Shown here in pieces: positions 11,601-20,595 of a DNA stretch of 64,000 bases; within the stretch, counting starts at the first letter, position 1; every line of letters begins with the position of its first letter. The stretch spans positions 1 through 64,000 of the forward strand of contig CAUZLF010000224.1 of the NCBI GenBank assembly GCA_963580285.1. Direction: 5' to 3'. The DNA comes from Lucinisca nassula (Eukaryota > Mollusca > Bivalvia > Lucinida > Lucinidae). The notes below the pieces were generated by a model. The model did no database searches, was not told the DNA's origin, and saw nothing but the letters and a program-made list of their open reading frames with translations. The position numbers and the translations under genes are program-made.

Positions 11601-12316
11601 AATTCCCAGTCGGCTTTATTCATTTTCCATTTCTGGTTACAGTCCTCATCTGGTTCGTTTACACTCTCAATTATAACAGGGAAGTGATCACTTCCGCACT
11701 GATCATCATGAACAGACCAGTCATAGTCCAAGAAGAGAGATGGGTGGCACAAAGAGAGATCTAAAGAAGACAAATGACCTGTCGCAGGGTGAAGGTAAGT
11801 ATAAGATTTATCATTCATCAGGCAAAGATCGCTCTTTGCAATAAAATCTTCGACAAGTGCTCCTCTGTTATTGATATCTTTACAGCCCCATAGAATATTG
11901 TGACCATTGAAGTCGCCAACTAAAAGATATGGCGATGGAAGTTGACTCAGCAATGTGTCAAGCTGTTCGGGCTTTAAAGAAAATGAGGGAGGGATATATA
12001 GAGAGCAAATTGTAGTTTCTTTATCCAGAGAAACTGACACTGCCACAGCTTGTAGGTCTGTTTTTAATTTGATCTCTCTTTGTGGTAAACTTGATTTCAC
12101 AAAAATTGAACTGCCACCAGATGGTTTGTTACCATCAGAATAGATATAGTTGTATGTATTGAAACCCCTGACATCAATGTTGTCATCAGTTTTTAAAAAA
12201 GTTTCTTGCAAACAAAAAACCGATGGGTTTAATAACGAAATAAGTAATAACAGTTCGTTATAATTTGATTTAAGACCTCGACAATTCCATTGTATTATTT
12301 TGTGTTTTAAATCCAT
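8630..12316 (-). CDS. LINE copy C ORF2: endonuclease-reverse transcriptase-RNase H polyprotein
   Basis: 1228 residues, intact, start ATG at 12316. APE endonuclease about 1-225: QWNCRG, QETF (E38), GDFNGHN (D135, N137), SDHFPV (D210, H211). Reverse transcriptase about 450-780: YRPIAL (510), FFDLEKAYD (D581), GVPQGSILS (637), YVDD (669-672), FLGV. RNase H about 960-1090: YTDGS (D969), TAEAKA (E1002), FSDS (D1026), GNECAD (D1078). A C-terminal C-X2-C-X7-H-X4-C knuckle lies at 1171-1187. It performs target-primed reverse transcription: nicking the target, copying element RNA and, by RNase H, removing RNA. The domain order with RNase H and the C-terminal CCHC points to the I/Nimb group; exact clade needs a tree. 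ORF1 ends 25 nt upstream, so translation may rely on reinitiation. Confidence 0.95.
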   Translation of the reverse strand: MDLKHKIIQWNCRGLKSNYNELLLLISLLNPSVFCLQETFLKTDDNIDVRGFNTYNYIYSDGNKPSGGSSIFVKSSLPQREIKLKTDLQAVAVSVSLDKETTICSLYIPPSFSLKPEQLDTLLSQLPSPYLLVGDFNGHNILWGCKDINNRGALVEDFIAKSDLCLMNDKSYTYLHPATGHLSSLDLSLCHPSLFLDYDWSVHDDQCGSDHFPVIIESVNEPDEDCNQKWKMNKADWELFHNLCEEELSIDHFNESSDIVSDFTDTLINISEQCIPKTSTNTKKSKPWFNNDCKEAIKKRKQALNKFCKNPTSEKLNDVKVFRAKARRTIRASKRKSWREYVSKLNYKTPIKKVWDMVRNISGKTKSSSFTHLNTEFDTIASTKKDISDTLGHTFLRNSSSRNYSDTFRNFKKDQEKRNLNFKSLNHEEYNKPFNLSELVEAIEISHDTATGPDEIHYQMLKHLPKSSLTTLLDIFNNIWETGVCPESWRVATVVPIPKPGKDHAEPTNYRPIALTSCLCKTLERMINKRLVWYLESNNLISEYQSGFRSERSTNDNLIRLETFIRDAFINKEHVVAVFFDLEKAYDTTWRYGILKDLHNIGLRGKLPSFIESFLGERMFQVRVGSTVSDFYDQEQGVPQGSILSTTLFNIKINNIVQCLDDKTDCSLYVDDFCICYRSKNMKTIERKLQQNLKRIEEWTDKNGFKFSKSKTQCVHFCKLRKKHEHPSLFLYGSQIPVVEEAKFLGVIFDQKLSFIPHIKYLKAKCLKALSLLKVLAHTSWGADRYTLLHLYRSLIRSKLDYGSVVYGSARKSYLKSLDTIHHQGLRLAMGAFRTSPVLSLYVEAGEPSLTSRREKLSLQYAIRLAANPSNPASKISFPPQFVDKYETKPTAIKPFGLRILPLLENSGIDLKNIQKHETAEVPSWCIKKPSILFDLHDGKKSESNPILLKQNFQVLQSRYNDYQQVYTDGSKEGDKVGCAYVSKDTHKTMRLPDGSSIFTAEAKAIDLALDFISSSTIQKAIIFSDSLSVLKALDHSSSKNPQIQKLIERHHEISKTHQILFCWLPSHIGIVGNECADKKAKESLNLDPSVFKIPFNNFKPFINRYILSEWQGEWDRAINNKLQAIKPVVSTKCSPPQFSRKEDVVLTRLRIGHTRATHSYIFNGDDQPSCVGCDQPFTVKHILIDCVDFSPSRILYFKADTLQQLFRDVPVDNIILFLKEIGLFHKI

Positions 12317-12341
12317 TTTATGAAGAGATTAAGACTAGAAA

Positions 12342-13688
12342 CTATATTGGAGCTGCAATTGGTGATATAGATCTGCTACCACCAGCTCGTGGTGTTGCAG
12401 ACCTCGATCTGTTATTGCTACTTGGTGATGATGGAGCTTCAAACTCCATATCACTGTCACTCAAAGATCCGAATCTGTTCTGAAATTTTATATTGTCTCT
12501 TTCCATTTTACGTTGTCTGTCTGTTTGTTTTAGAGACAATTGCTTTTTCGGATCTTCCGATCCCTTATTAGTTCGACCTGGGTCGAGTTTCTCTTTTACA
12601 TGCGGCGCTGGCTTCGGTACGGTCGCTGTCGACCGATCCGCAGCAACCTGGATTGCGCCATTTGATAAACTGGTTGAACTTTGTGGTGCTGGAGTGGATT
12701 TGCTCCATGCACCGGATTTCTTTAATTCAGCTATGCATGATTCAACAGTCTGTGTTGCGGAGCTTGAAACTTGTTTACCAGCACCCTTTGTGATGCTGGC
12801 GTAACTGGTGGTTGGTGTTGTGTATCGCTCGTCAACAATTTTCCGCGCTTCTGGGAATGTTATCCCCCTTTGGTATTTGACAGTAAGTATTTCTTTTTCT
12901 TTTTTCCATGCCGGACAATCTCGAGAGAAAACAGCATGCTTGCCACCACAATTTACACATTTGGCCTCATTCTTACAGTTTTGATGGTTATCGACATGTT
13001 TTTCTTCACCACAATTTGGACAGAGTTTTTTCTTCTGACATCTGCTTTCGTGGTGGCCAAAAACCTGACACGAGTAACATCTGAGAGGGTTTGGTATATA
13101 TACATCCACGTTAACTGAAAGATATGCTACTTTTATTTTCTTGGGCAGAACTGGTGTATTAAAAGTCAACACGTAGGTACCCGTTGGCTTCAATACACCA
13201 CCTCTACGAACTTGGATGTTACGTACACCAATGACGCCTTCCGATCTCAAGTTCTCAACTATCTCTGCATCGCTGCAAGGACGGAGCTCTGGGCTGCGGA
13301 TAACACCTTTACACGAATTAAGTGTATTATGCAGAGATACTTTGACCTTGAGATCGAAGAGCTTTGTGGTACCAAGCAGGCTTTTCACCTGCTGCTCTCT
13401 CTCGACTTCTAATAAAAGGTCACCTGACTTAAGCGTTTTTATGCTTTTGGGATGTCCGGCAATGGACATGATGCTCTTTTCTATCACGAATGGGGATAGA
13501 CTTGACACAGTGCGTGTATCTTCACATGAAGACATTACCAAGAAGCGTGGAAAATTAAGTTGCTTTGGTGCTGCAGACTGCTGGCTTGACTGTTGACTAG
13601 ACTTCTGACTGGGTTCATCCGTTTCGGATGATTCCTCATCTTTTTTACGTTTGGATGCGTTGCGGTTATGTTTTTTTCCATTAGGCAT
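12342..13688 (-). CDS. LINE copy C ORF1: gag-like nucleic acid-binding protein
   Basis: 448 residues from the ATG at 13688 (MPNGKKHNRN); an upstream in-frame extension exists but has no ATG. The basic N-terminus and a Ser/Gln-rich stretch (about 15-40) are followed by a conserved folded region (PRFLVMSSCEDTRTVSSLSPFVIEKS), probably an RNA-recognition-like domain. Three Cys/His knuckles follow: CYSCQVFGHHESRC, CPNCGEEKHVDNHQNC and CVNCGGKHAVFSRDC. The C-terminus is Ser/Arg-rich with LSDSDMEFE. By family knowledge it coats the element RNA. The copy is identical to that at 27424-28770 and almost identical to 57273-58628. Confidence 0.9.
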   Translation of the reverse strand: MPNGKKHNRNASKRKKDEESSETDEPSQKSSQQSSQQSAAPKQLNFPRFLVMSSCEDTRTVSSLSPFVIEKSIMSIAGHPKSIKTLKSGDLLLEVEREQQVKSLLGTTKLFDLKVKVSLHNTLNSCKGVIRSPELRPCSDAEIVENLRSEGVIGVRNIQVRRGGVLKPTGTYVLTFNTPVLPKKIKVAYLSVNVDVYIPNPLRCYSCQVFGHHESRCQKKKLCPNCGEEKHVDNHQNCKNEAKCVNCGGKHAVFSRDCPAWKKEKEILTVKYQRGITFPEARKIVDERYTTPTTSYASITKGAGKQVSSSATQTVESCIAELKKSGAWSKSTPAPQSSTSLSNGAIQVAADRSTATVPKPAPHVKEKLDPGRTNKGSEDPKKQLSLKQTDRQRKMERDNIKFQNRFGSLSDSDMEFEAPSSPSSNNRSRSATPRAGGSRSISPIAAPI

Positions 13689-14240
13689 AAGGAAAAAATT
13701 ATAGTTTCGTCCCAAGTGCTCTCCGCCCTCCGTGGAGCCCTACAAGGGAACACCATAATGGAGTGGTTATCCAACTCGCAGGTGTTAGAGATACACGTGA
13801 GATATACTCGCATAAACAAAATGCCTACACGATTGATCCGTTTAGCCACCGCCTTCTAGAGATAAAAAAAAGACAGAAAAGGGTAAGGTAAATGGGCATA
13901 TGGTTGGTATCAGGAAAGATACAAAAAGAGTTGAAGAGAAAGCAAAGCGGTATCTCTAGGGCTCGGCGTGACCAGCCGATTGACCGTGCCGGACCGCACG
14001 GCCACCCGTCTACACCGAAAAGCCAGGCCAAAGAGGCGTGTTGGGTACCTGAAGCACCGCCACCTCAGGTAACCCTCAACCTCCAGGATCCCTTCTTCCG
14101 GCTTACAGGACGCCACCCACGGCAAACGGGTGGTACTTCCTTTAGCTCTTCCCAGTGGGCACAGAGACCACAGCGGCAATGTGCCCAGTGGGAATTGAGC
14201 CCCCAGGGCCACGGCAAGGCAGGAAGTCTAATACCTGGGG
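13689..14240 (-). promoter_or_regulatory. LINE 5' UTR (internal promoter region)
   Basis: About 550 nt present in copies A, B, C, E and G. The GC-rich first half contains the inverted words GTGCCCACTGGGA and GGGCTCAATTCCCACTGGGC. An upstream ATG at 13813 opens a frame that runs across the ORF1 start and ends at 13535, in a different frame. Full-length LINEs carry an internal promoter at their 5' end; the precise conservation of the CCCCCAGGTATTAG terminus fits a fixed transcription start. No promoter motif was proven. Confidence 0.55.
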
Positions 14241-14254
14241 GTTGGAACCGTCAT

Positions 14255-15285
14255 AGAATCTGAGGTCTGATCCACTGGCGTGCAAAGTTGTCAACCGTGA
14301 TCGGGTTAACTACAATGCATTCAGTCTGTCGTATAAAATTTTTGTTGTACCCAAATCTTTTTATATTGAAGAATGATTTTACGAAGGTGGGTGCTGAAGT
14401 GATTGCAAGTATATTTTTTTAGAATTCATATACCAAGTCACTATAAAATTCGGATTCCGATAGACCTTGTCGCAGAAGAGATTTACGTCCAACACTGAAT
14501 TTTGAAATTATATCAGAATGATACAGAACCCGGGAAGGGACATGATTTTTTATTTTTTATAAAGTGTGCGCACAAGATAATATCTTGTGCGGACAAGATA
14601 TTATCTTGTTCGGACAACATATTATCTTGTGCGCACAAGAAATTTTCTTGTGCAGACAACATATTATCTTGTTCGCACAACATATTATCTTGTGCGGACA
14701 ACATAATATCTTGTTCGCACAACATATTATCTTGTGCGGACAACATAATATCTTGTTCGCACAAGATATTATCATGTTTGAACAACATAGATCTTGGGAA
14801 GTTGTGCGAACAAGATATTATCTTGTGCGGACAAGATATTATCTTGTTCGCACAACTATTATCTTGTGCGGACAATATACTATCTTGTGCGCACAAGATA
14901 ATATCTTGTCCGCACAAGGTGCGCACAAGATAATATCTTGTCCGCACAAGAAACTATCTTGTTCGCACAAGATCTATGTTGTGCAGACAAGATATTAATT
15001 TGTAAGGACAAGATAATATCTTGTTTGCACAACTTAATATCTTGTGCGGACAAGATAATATCTTGTCTGCACAAGATAATAAGTTGTCCGCATAAGATAA
15101 TATCTTGTGCGCACAAGATAATATGTTGTGCGGACAAGATAATATCTTGTCCGAACAAGATAATATCTTGTCCGCTCAAGATATTATCTTGTGCGCACAA
15201 CTTATAAATAAAAAAAAAATCATGTCCCTTCCCGGGTTCCGTAGAATGACGTCTTTAAAATTTTGAAAAGGCTTTGCGTAATTTA
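14255..15285 (-). mobile_element. RT-X retroelement copy 1, coding part (degenerate)
   Basis: Reverse-complement homology to the coding end of RT-X copy 2 (42470-42795), for example the blocks around ACCCGATCACGGTTG and AAGGCTTTGCGTA. It contains a short deletion relative to copy 2 near the C-terminus and is interrupted by the palindromic element 14522-15243. Together with 7660-8475 it is one element, split by LINE copy C. Confidence 0.7.
14522..15243. mobile_element. Non-autonomous inverted-repeat element filled with 21-bp palindromic units
   Basis: Terminal inverted repeats of about 30 bp: TACAGAACCCGGGAAGGGAC at the left, and its complement with one mismatch (TACGGAACCC...) at the right. 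The flanks carry a 6-bp duplication GAATGA (14516-14521 and 15244-15249). RT-X copy 2 shows the same place without the insertion. The interior, about 14570-15205, is about 30 tandem 21-bp units, each a near-palindrome of the type ACAAGATAATATCTTGT plus a GCGN spacer, with A/T and C/G variants. All reading frames through it are simple repeats, so I call no gene. It fits a cut-and-paste type MITE whose core has expanded as a satellite. Confidence 0.85.
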
Positions 15286-15316
15286 ATATGACTAAAACCG
15301 TATACCTTTTCGGTTA

Positions 15317-18300
15317 TGATGATGATGATGATTTCGTGTTTAACGACGCGTCAACCCTCTTGGTGGGTCATAAGCGTCAGTCGGTTAATGGTTAAACGGC
15401 ATGAATAATTATGACGATATTAAAAGTAAGAAGTCAGAATTATAATGTATAAAAATCTGTAACAGTTAAATCTTATGAAAAAGACCAATTTCTTTTAAGA
15501 ATAAAATAATGTTATCAACAGGTACATCTCGAAACAGTTGGTGCAAAGTGTCAGCTTTGAAATATAAAATACGTGAGGGTGAAAAGTCAACACAGTCAAT
15601 TAAGATATGTTTCACAGTGAATGGCTGATCACAACCTACACAAGATGGTTGATCATCACCATTAAAAATATAAGAATGAGTAACTCTAGTATGGCCGATG
15701 CGCAGTCGTGTCAACACTACGTCCTCTTTTCTGGAAAGCTGTGGAGGAGAGCATTTTGTACTAACGACAGGTTTAATGGCATGGAGTTTGTTATTTATTG
15801 CACGGTCCCATTCGCCTTGCCATTCCGACAAGATGTATCGGTTGATAAATGGTTTAAAATTATTAAAAGGAATTTTAAAAACAGATGGATCAAGATTGAG
15901 CGATTCCTTTGCTTTCTTGTCAGCATATTCATTGCCGACAATGCCAATATGGCTCGGAAGCCAACAAAACAAGATTTGGTGTGTTTTAGAAATTTCATGA
16001 TGTTTTTCGATCAATTTTTGAATTTGAGGATTTTTAGATGATGAATGGTCTAAAGCCTTAAGCACAGAAAGTGAATCAGAAAATATAATTGCTTTTTGAA
16101 TTGTTGAAGAACTGATAAAATCTAAAGCTAGGTCTATTGCTTTGGCTTCAGCTGTAAAAATAGATGAACCATCTGGAAGGCGCATGGTTTTGTGCGTATC
16201 TTTAGAAACATACGCACAGCCAACTTTATCTCCTTCTTTGGAACCATCAGTATAGACTTGCTGGTAATCATTGTAACGTGACTGCAGTACCTGAAAGTTT
16301 TGTTTGAGAAGTATTGGATTTGATTCGGATTTTTTTCCATCATGTAATTCGAACAGAATAAGGGGTTGTTTAATACACCAAGATGGAACTTCGGCGGTTT
16401 CATGTTTTTGAATATTTTTAAGGTCGATACCTGAATTTTCCAGCAGTGGTAACATACGTAATCCAAAAGGTTTGATTGCTGTGGGTTTTGTTTCATACTT
16501 ATCTACAAATTGAGGTGGAAATGAAATTTTGAATGCCGGGTTAGATGGATTTGCAGCAAGTCTGATAGCATACTGAAGAGAAAGTTTCTCTCTGCGCGAG
16601 GTTAAAGATGGTTCACCTGCTTCTACATAAAGGCTTAATACGGGAGAAGTACGGAAGGCTCCCATGGCCAGACGAAGGCCTTGGTGATGGATAGTATCCA
16701 AGGATTTTAAATAGGACTTTCTGGCAGAACCATAAACAACAGACCCATAATCTAATTTAGATCTTATTAAAGACCGGTAAAGATGTAATAAAGTATACCG
16801 ATCTGCTCCCCAACTTGTATGAGCTAAAACTTTCAAAAGATTCAAAGCTTTTAAGCATTTCGCTTTAAGATATTTAATATGTGGAATAAAAGATAACTTT
16901 TGATCAAATATGACCCCAAGAAATTTGGCTTCTTCAACAACAGGAATTTGTGATCCGTATAAAAACAGGGAAGGATGTTCGTGTTTCTTCCGTAGTTTAC
17001 AAAAATGAACACACTGCGTTTTCGACTTGGAGAACTTGAAACCATTTTTATCAGTCCATTCTTCTATTCTTTTTAAATTTTGTTGTAACTTTCGTTCAAT
17101 TGTTTTCATATTTTTTGAACGGTAACATATACAGAAATCATCAACATACAATGAACAATCAGTTTTGTCGTCCAAACATTGTACAAAATTGTTTATTTTG
17201 ATGTTAAATAGCGTAGTTGAAAGAATACTACCCTGTGGGACACCCTGTTCTTGATCATAGAAATCTGACAGGGTAGACCCCACACGCACCTGAAACATGC
17301 GCTCCCCTAAAAAGCTTTCAATAAAACTGGGAAGTTTTCCTCTTAAGCCAATGTTATGTAGATCTTTCAATATTCCATAACGCCATGTTGTATCATATGC
17401 TTTCTCCAAGTCGAAAAAGACAGCCACTACGTGTTCTTTGTTAATAAAAGCATCTCGTATAAATGTTTCTAGTCTTATTAAATTGTCATTGGTACTACGT
17501 TCCGAACGAAAACCCGATTGATATTCTGAAATGAGGTTGTTGGACTCTAAGTACCAGACTAATCTCTTGTTTATCATTCTCTCCAATGTTTTACACAAAC
17601 AACTTGTCAAAGCTATCGGACGATAATTTGTAGGTTCTGCATGATCTTTCCCTGGTTTCGGAATTGGTACAACTGTAGCTACACGCCAACTCTCAGGACA
17701 GACCCCCGTTTCCCAAATATTATTAAAGATATCTAAAAGTGTTGTAAGAGAACTTTTTGGCAGATGCTTAAGCATCTGATAATGAATTTCATCGGGGCCG
17801 GTTGCCGTATCATGTGATTTTTCAATGGCTTCAACGAGTTCGGCTAAGTTAAAAGGTGTGTTGTATTCTTCGTGATTAAGGGATTTGAAGTTAAGATTTC
17901 TTTTCTCTTCGTCCTTTTTGAAATTTCTAAAAGTGTCAGAATAATTACGCGATGATGAATTTCTCAAGAATGTGTGACCAAGAGTATCTGAAATATCTTT
18001 TTTTGTTGAAGCTATTGTGTCAAATTCAGTATTTAAATGTGTAAAACTAGAAGACTTTGTTTTTCCTGAAATTTTTCGTACCATATCCCAAACCTTTTTA
18101 ATGGGGGTTTTGTAGTTCAATTTGGAGACATATTCTCTCCATGACTTTCGTTTGGCAGCTCGGATTGTTCGCCGAGCTTTAGCTCTAAAAACTTTTACGT
18201 CGTTTAACTTTTCTGAAGTGGGATTTTTGCAGAACTTATTTAGAGCCTGTTTGCGCTTCTTTACAATCATTATTAAACCAAGGCTTGCTTTTCTTAGTAT

Positions 18301-18625
18301 TTGTTGAGGTGTTTGGAATGCATTGTTCTGATATATTAATAAGTGTATCTGTGAAATCAGAAACAATGTCGGATGATTCATTAAATTGATCAAATGATAA
18401 CTCTTCTTCACATAAATTATGGAATAATTCCCAGTCGGCTTTATTCATTTTCCATTTCTGATTACAGTCCTCATCTGGTTCGTTTACGCTCTCAATTATA
18501 ACAGGGAAGTGATCACTTCCGCACTGATCATCGTGGACAGACCAGTCATAATCTAAGAAGAGAGATGGGTGACACAAAGAGAGATCTAAAGAAGACAAAT
18601 GACCTGTCGCAGGGTGAAGGTAAGT
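15317..18625 (-). mobile_element. LINE copy D, 3' portion
   Basis: 3' end with (ATC)n at 15317, then 3' UTR and most of ORF2. It stops at 18625 where the 3' tail of copy E begins. I did not find the rest of copy D on the far side of copy E, so E's insertion or a later rearrangement removed it. Confidence 0.88.
15466..18625 (-). pseudogene. LINE copy D ORF2, frameshifted and truncated
   Basis: Covers from about residue 176 of ORF2 to the C-terminus (reverse transcriptase with YVDD, RNase H, CCHC). An 11-nt deletion at about 18256, after the KPWFNNDCKEA block, shifts the frame. Downstream of it 900+ residues are open. The subfamily markers TLSDFYD and EYNTPFN are shared with copies H and J. 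Confidence 0.88.
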
Positions 18626-18771
18626 TGATGATGATGATTTCGTGTTTAACGACGCGTCAACCCTCTTTGTGGGTCATAAGCGTCAAACGGTTAATGGTTA
18701 AACGGCAAGAATAATTATGATGATATTAAAAGTAAAAAGTCAGAATGATAATGTATAAAAATCTGGAACAG

Positions 18772-20446
18772 TTAAATCTTATGAAAAAGTCCAATTTCTT
18801 TTAAGAATAAAATAATATTATCAACAGGTACATCTCGAAACAGTTGTTGCAAAGTGTCAGCTTTGAAATATAAAATACGTGAGGGTGAAAAGTCAACACA
18901 GTCAATTAAGATATGTTTCACAGTGAATGGCTGATCACAACCTACATAAGAAGGCTGATCATCACCATTAAAAATATAAGAATGAGTAACTCTAGTATGG
19001 CCGATGCGCAGTCGTGTTAATACTACGTCCTCTTTTCTGGAAAACTGTGGAGGAGAGCATTTTGTACTAACGACAGGTTTAATGGCCCGGAGTTTGTTAT
19101 TTATTGCACGGTCCCATTCGCCTTGCCATTCCGACAAGATGTATCTGTTGATAAATGGTTTAAAATTATTAAAAGGAATTTTAAAAACAGATGGATCAAG
19201 ATTGAGCGATTCCTTTGCTTTCTTGTCAGCACATTCATTGCCGACAATGCCAATATGGCTCGGAAGCCAACAAAACAAGATTTGGTGTGTTTTAGAAATT
19301 TCATGATGCCTTTCGATCAATTTTTGAATTTGAGGATTTTTAGATGACGAATGGTCTAAAGCCTTAAGCACAGAAAGTGAATCAGAAAATATAATTGCTT
19401 TTTGAATTGTTGAAGAACTGATAAAATCTAAAGCTAGGTCTATTGCTTTGGCTTCAGCTGTAAAAATAGATGAACCATCTGGAAGGCGCATGGTTTTGTG
19501 CGTATCTTTAGAAACATACGCACAACCAACTTTAAACGGGCCTCCGTGGCCTAGTGGATAAGAGCGCTGACTCTTAGTCATTAGGTCTCTCACCGCCGTA
19601 GGTTCGAGCCTCGCTCGGGCCACGTGTGAGACGCCAAGTTCTGCAACGGAAGGTCAGGTGGTTTTTCTCCGGGTAATCCGGTTTTCGCCCACCTCTGATT
19701 AACGATCGGCTCGATATGAGTGAAATAATCTTGAAAGGGCCGTAAAACCCAAACCAAAAAAAAAAAAAAAAAAAAAACAACCAACTTTATCTCCTTCTTT
19801 GGAACCATCAGTATAGACTTGCTGGTAATCATTGTAACGTGACTGCAGTACCTGAAAGTTTTGTTTGAGAAGTATTGGATTTGATTCGGATTTTTTGCCA
19901 TCATGTAAGTCGAACAGAATAGAAGGTTTTTTAATACACCAAGATGGAACTTCGGCCGTTTCATGTTTTTGAATATTTTTAAGGTCGATACCTGAATTTT
20001 CTAGCAGTGGTAAAATACGTAATCCAAAAGGTTTGATTGCTGTGGGTTTTGTTTCATACTTATCTACAAATTGAGGTGGAAATGAAATTTTGGATGCCGG
20101 GTTAGATGGATTTGCAGCAAGTCTAATAGCATACTGAAGAGAAAGTTTCTCTCTGCGCGAGGTTAAAGATGGTTCACCTGCTTCTACATAAAGGCTTAAT
20201 ACGGGAGAAGTACGGAAGGCTCCCATGGCCAGACGAAGGCCTTGGTGATGGATAGTATCCAAGGATTTTAAATAGGACTTTCTGGCAGAACCATAAACAA
20301 CAGACCCATAATCTAATTTAGATCTTATTAAAGACCGGTAAAGATGTAATAAAGTATACCGATCTGCTCCCCAACTTGTATGAGCTAAAACTTTCAAAAG
20401 ATTCAAAGCTTTTAAGCATTTCGCTTTAAGATATTTAATATGGGGA
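18772..20446 (-). pseudogene. LINE copy E ORF2, C-terminal half, SINE-interrupted
   Basis: Encodes the end of the reverse transcriptase thumb region, RNase H and C-terminal knuckle. The knuckle's first cysteine block reads YVGC here instead of CVGC. The SINE at 19535 separates the YTDGSKEGDKVGC block of RNase H from the rest. It cannot be functional. Confidence 0.85.
19535..19776 (+). mobile_element. tRNA-derived SINE with poly(A) tail
   Basis: 242 bp flanked by a 13-bp target duplication ACAACCAACTTTA (19522-19534 and 19777-19789). The head is tRNA-like: A-box region GTGGCCTAGTGGATA, anticodon loop CTCTTAG (would read CTT, lysine), B box GGTTCGAGCC. The body contains GGTCAGGTGGTTTTTCTCCGG and ends in GGGCCGTAAAACCCAAACC plus A22 or so. 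Pol III transcription and LINE-assisted insertion are the expected biology. Its tail echoes the LINE's GTTAAAC motif. It may belong to a mollusc V-SINE type; I cannot confirm that. Confidence 0.9.
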
Positions 20447-20595
20447 TGATGATGATGATGATTTCGTGTTTAACGACGCGTCAACCCTCTTTGTGGGTCA
20501 TAAGCGTCAAACGGTTAATGGTTAAACGGCAAGAATAATTATGATGATATTAAAAGTAAAAAGTCAGAATGATAATGTATAAAAATCTGAAACAG

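Larger units (their letters stand above)
8476..14240 (-). mobile_element. LINE copy C, full-length and apparently intact
   Basis: A 5.77-kb complete copy. Its 3' end is (ATC)n at 8476-8493 on the minus strand and its 5' end is CCCCCAGG at 14240. It is flanked by a perfect 14-bp target site duplication GTTGGAACCGTCAT (8462-8475 and 14241-14254). Both ORFs are open. The second RT-X copy at 42795 shows the same site unfilled. Together with the perfect duplication this makes it the best candidate for a recent and possibly still mobile member of the family. Confidence 0.95.
18626..20446 (-). mobile_element. LINE copy E, 3' portion
   Basis: Begins with the (ATC)n 3' tail abutting copy D at 18626. 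It runs through the 3' UTR and ORF2 C-terminal half, interrupted by a SINE (19535-19776) and then by copy F at 20447. It resumes beyond F at 25117. Confidence 0.88.

Noticed and set aside
13910..14212. 100-residue frame in the LINE 5' UTR, seen in six places
   Set aside because: It has no ATG start (GTG only) and a composition expected from GC-rich untranslated sequence; conservation is that of the 5' UTR as DNA.
14564..15207. Six overlapping open frames of 70-144 residues on both strands
   Set aside because: All are translations of the 21-bp palindromic array (Cys/His/Ile/Leu-rich repeats in every frame); they are open only because the unit length is divisible by three.
14564..15210. CRISPR-like array
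   Set aside because: The units are contiguous with no unique spacers, and the setting is an animal transposable element.
19539..19621. Functional tRNA-Lys(CTT) gene
   Set aside because: The anticodon stem is imperfect and the sequence runs into a SINE body with poly(A) and target duplications, so it is a SINE head.
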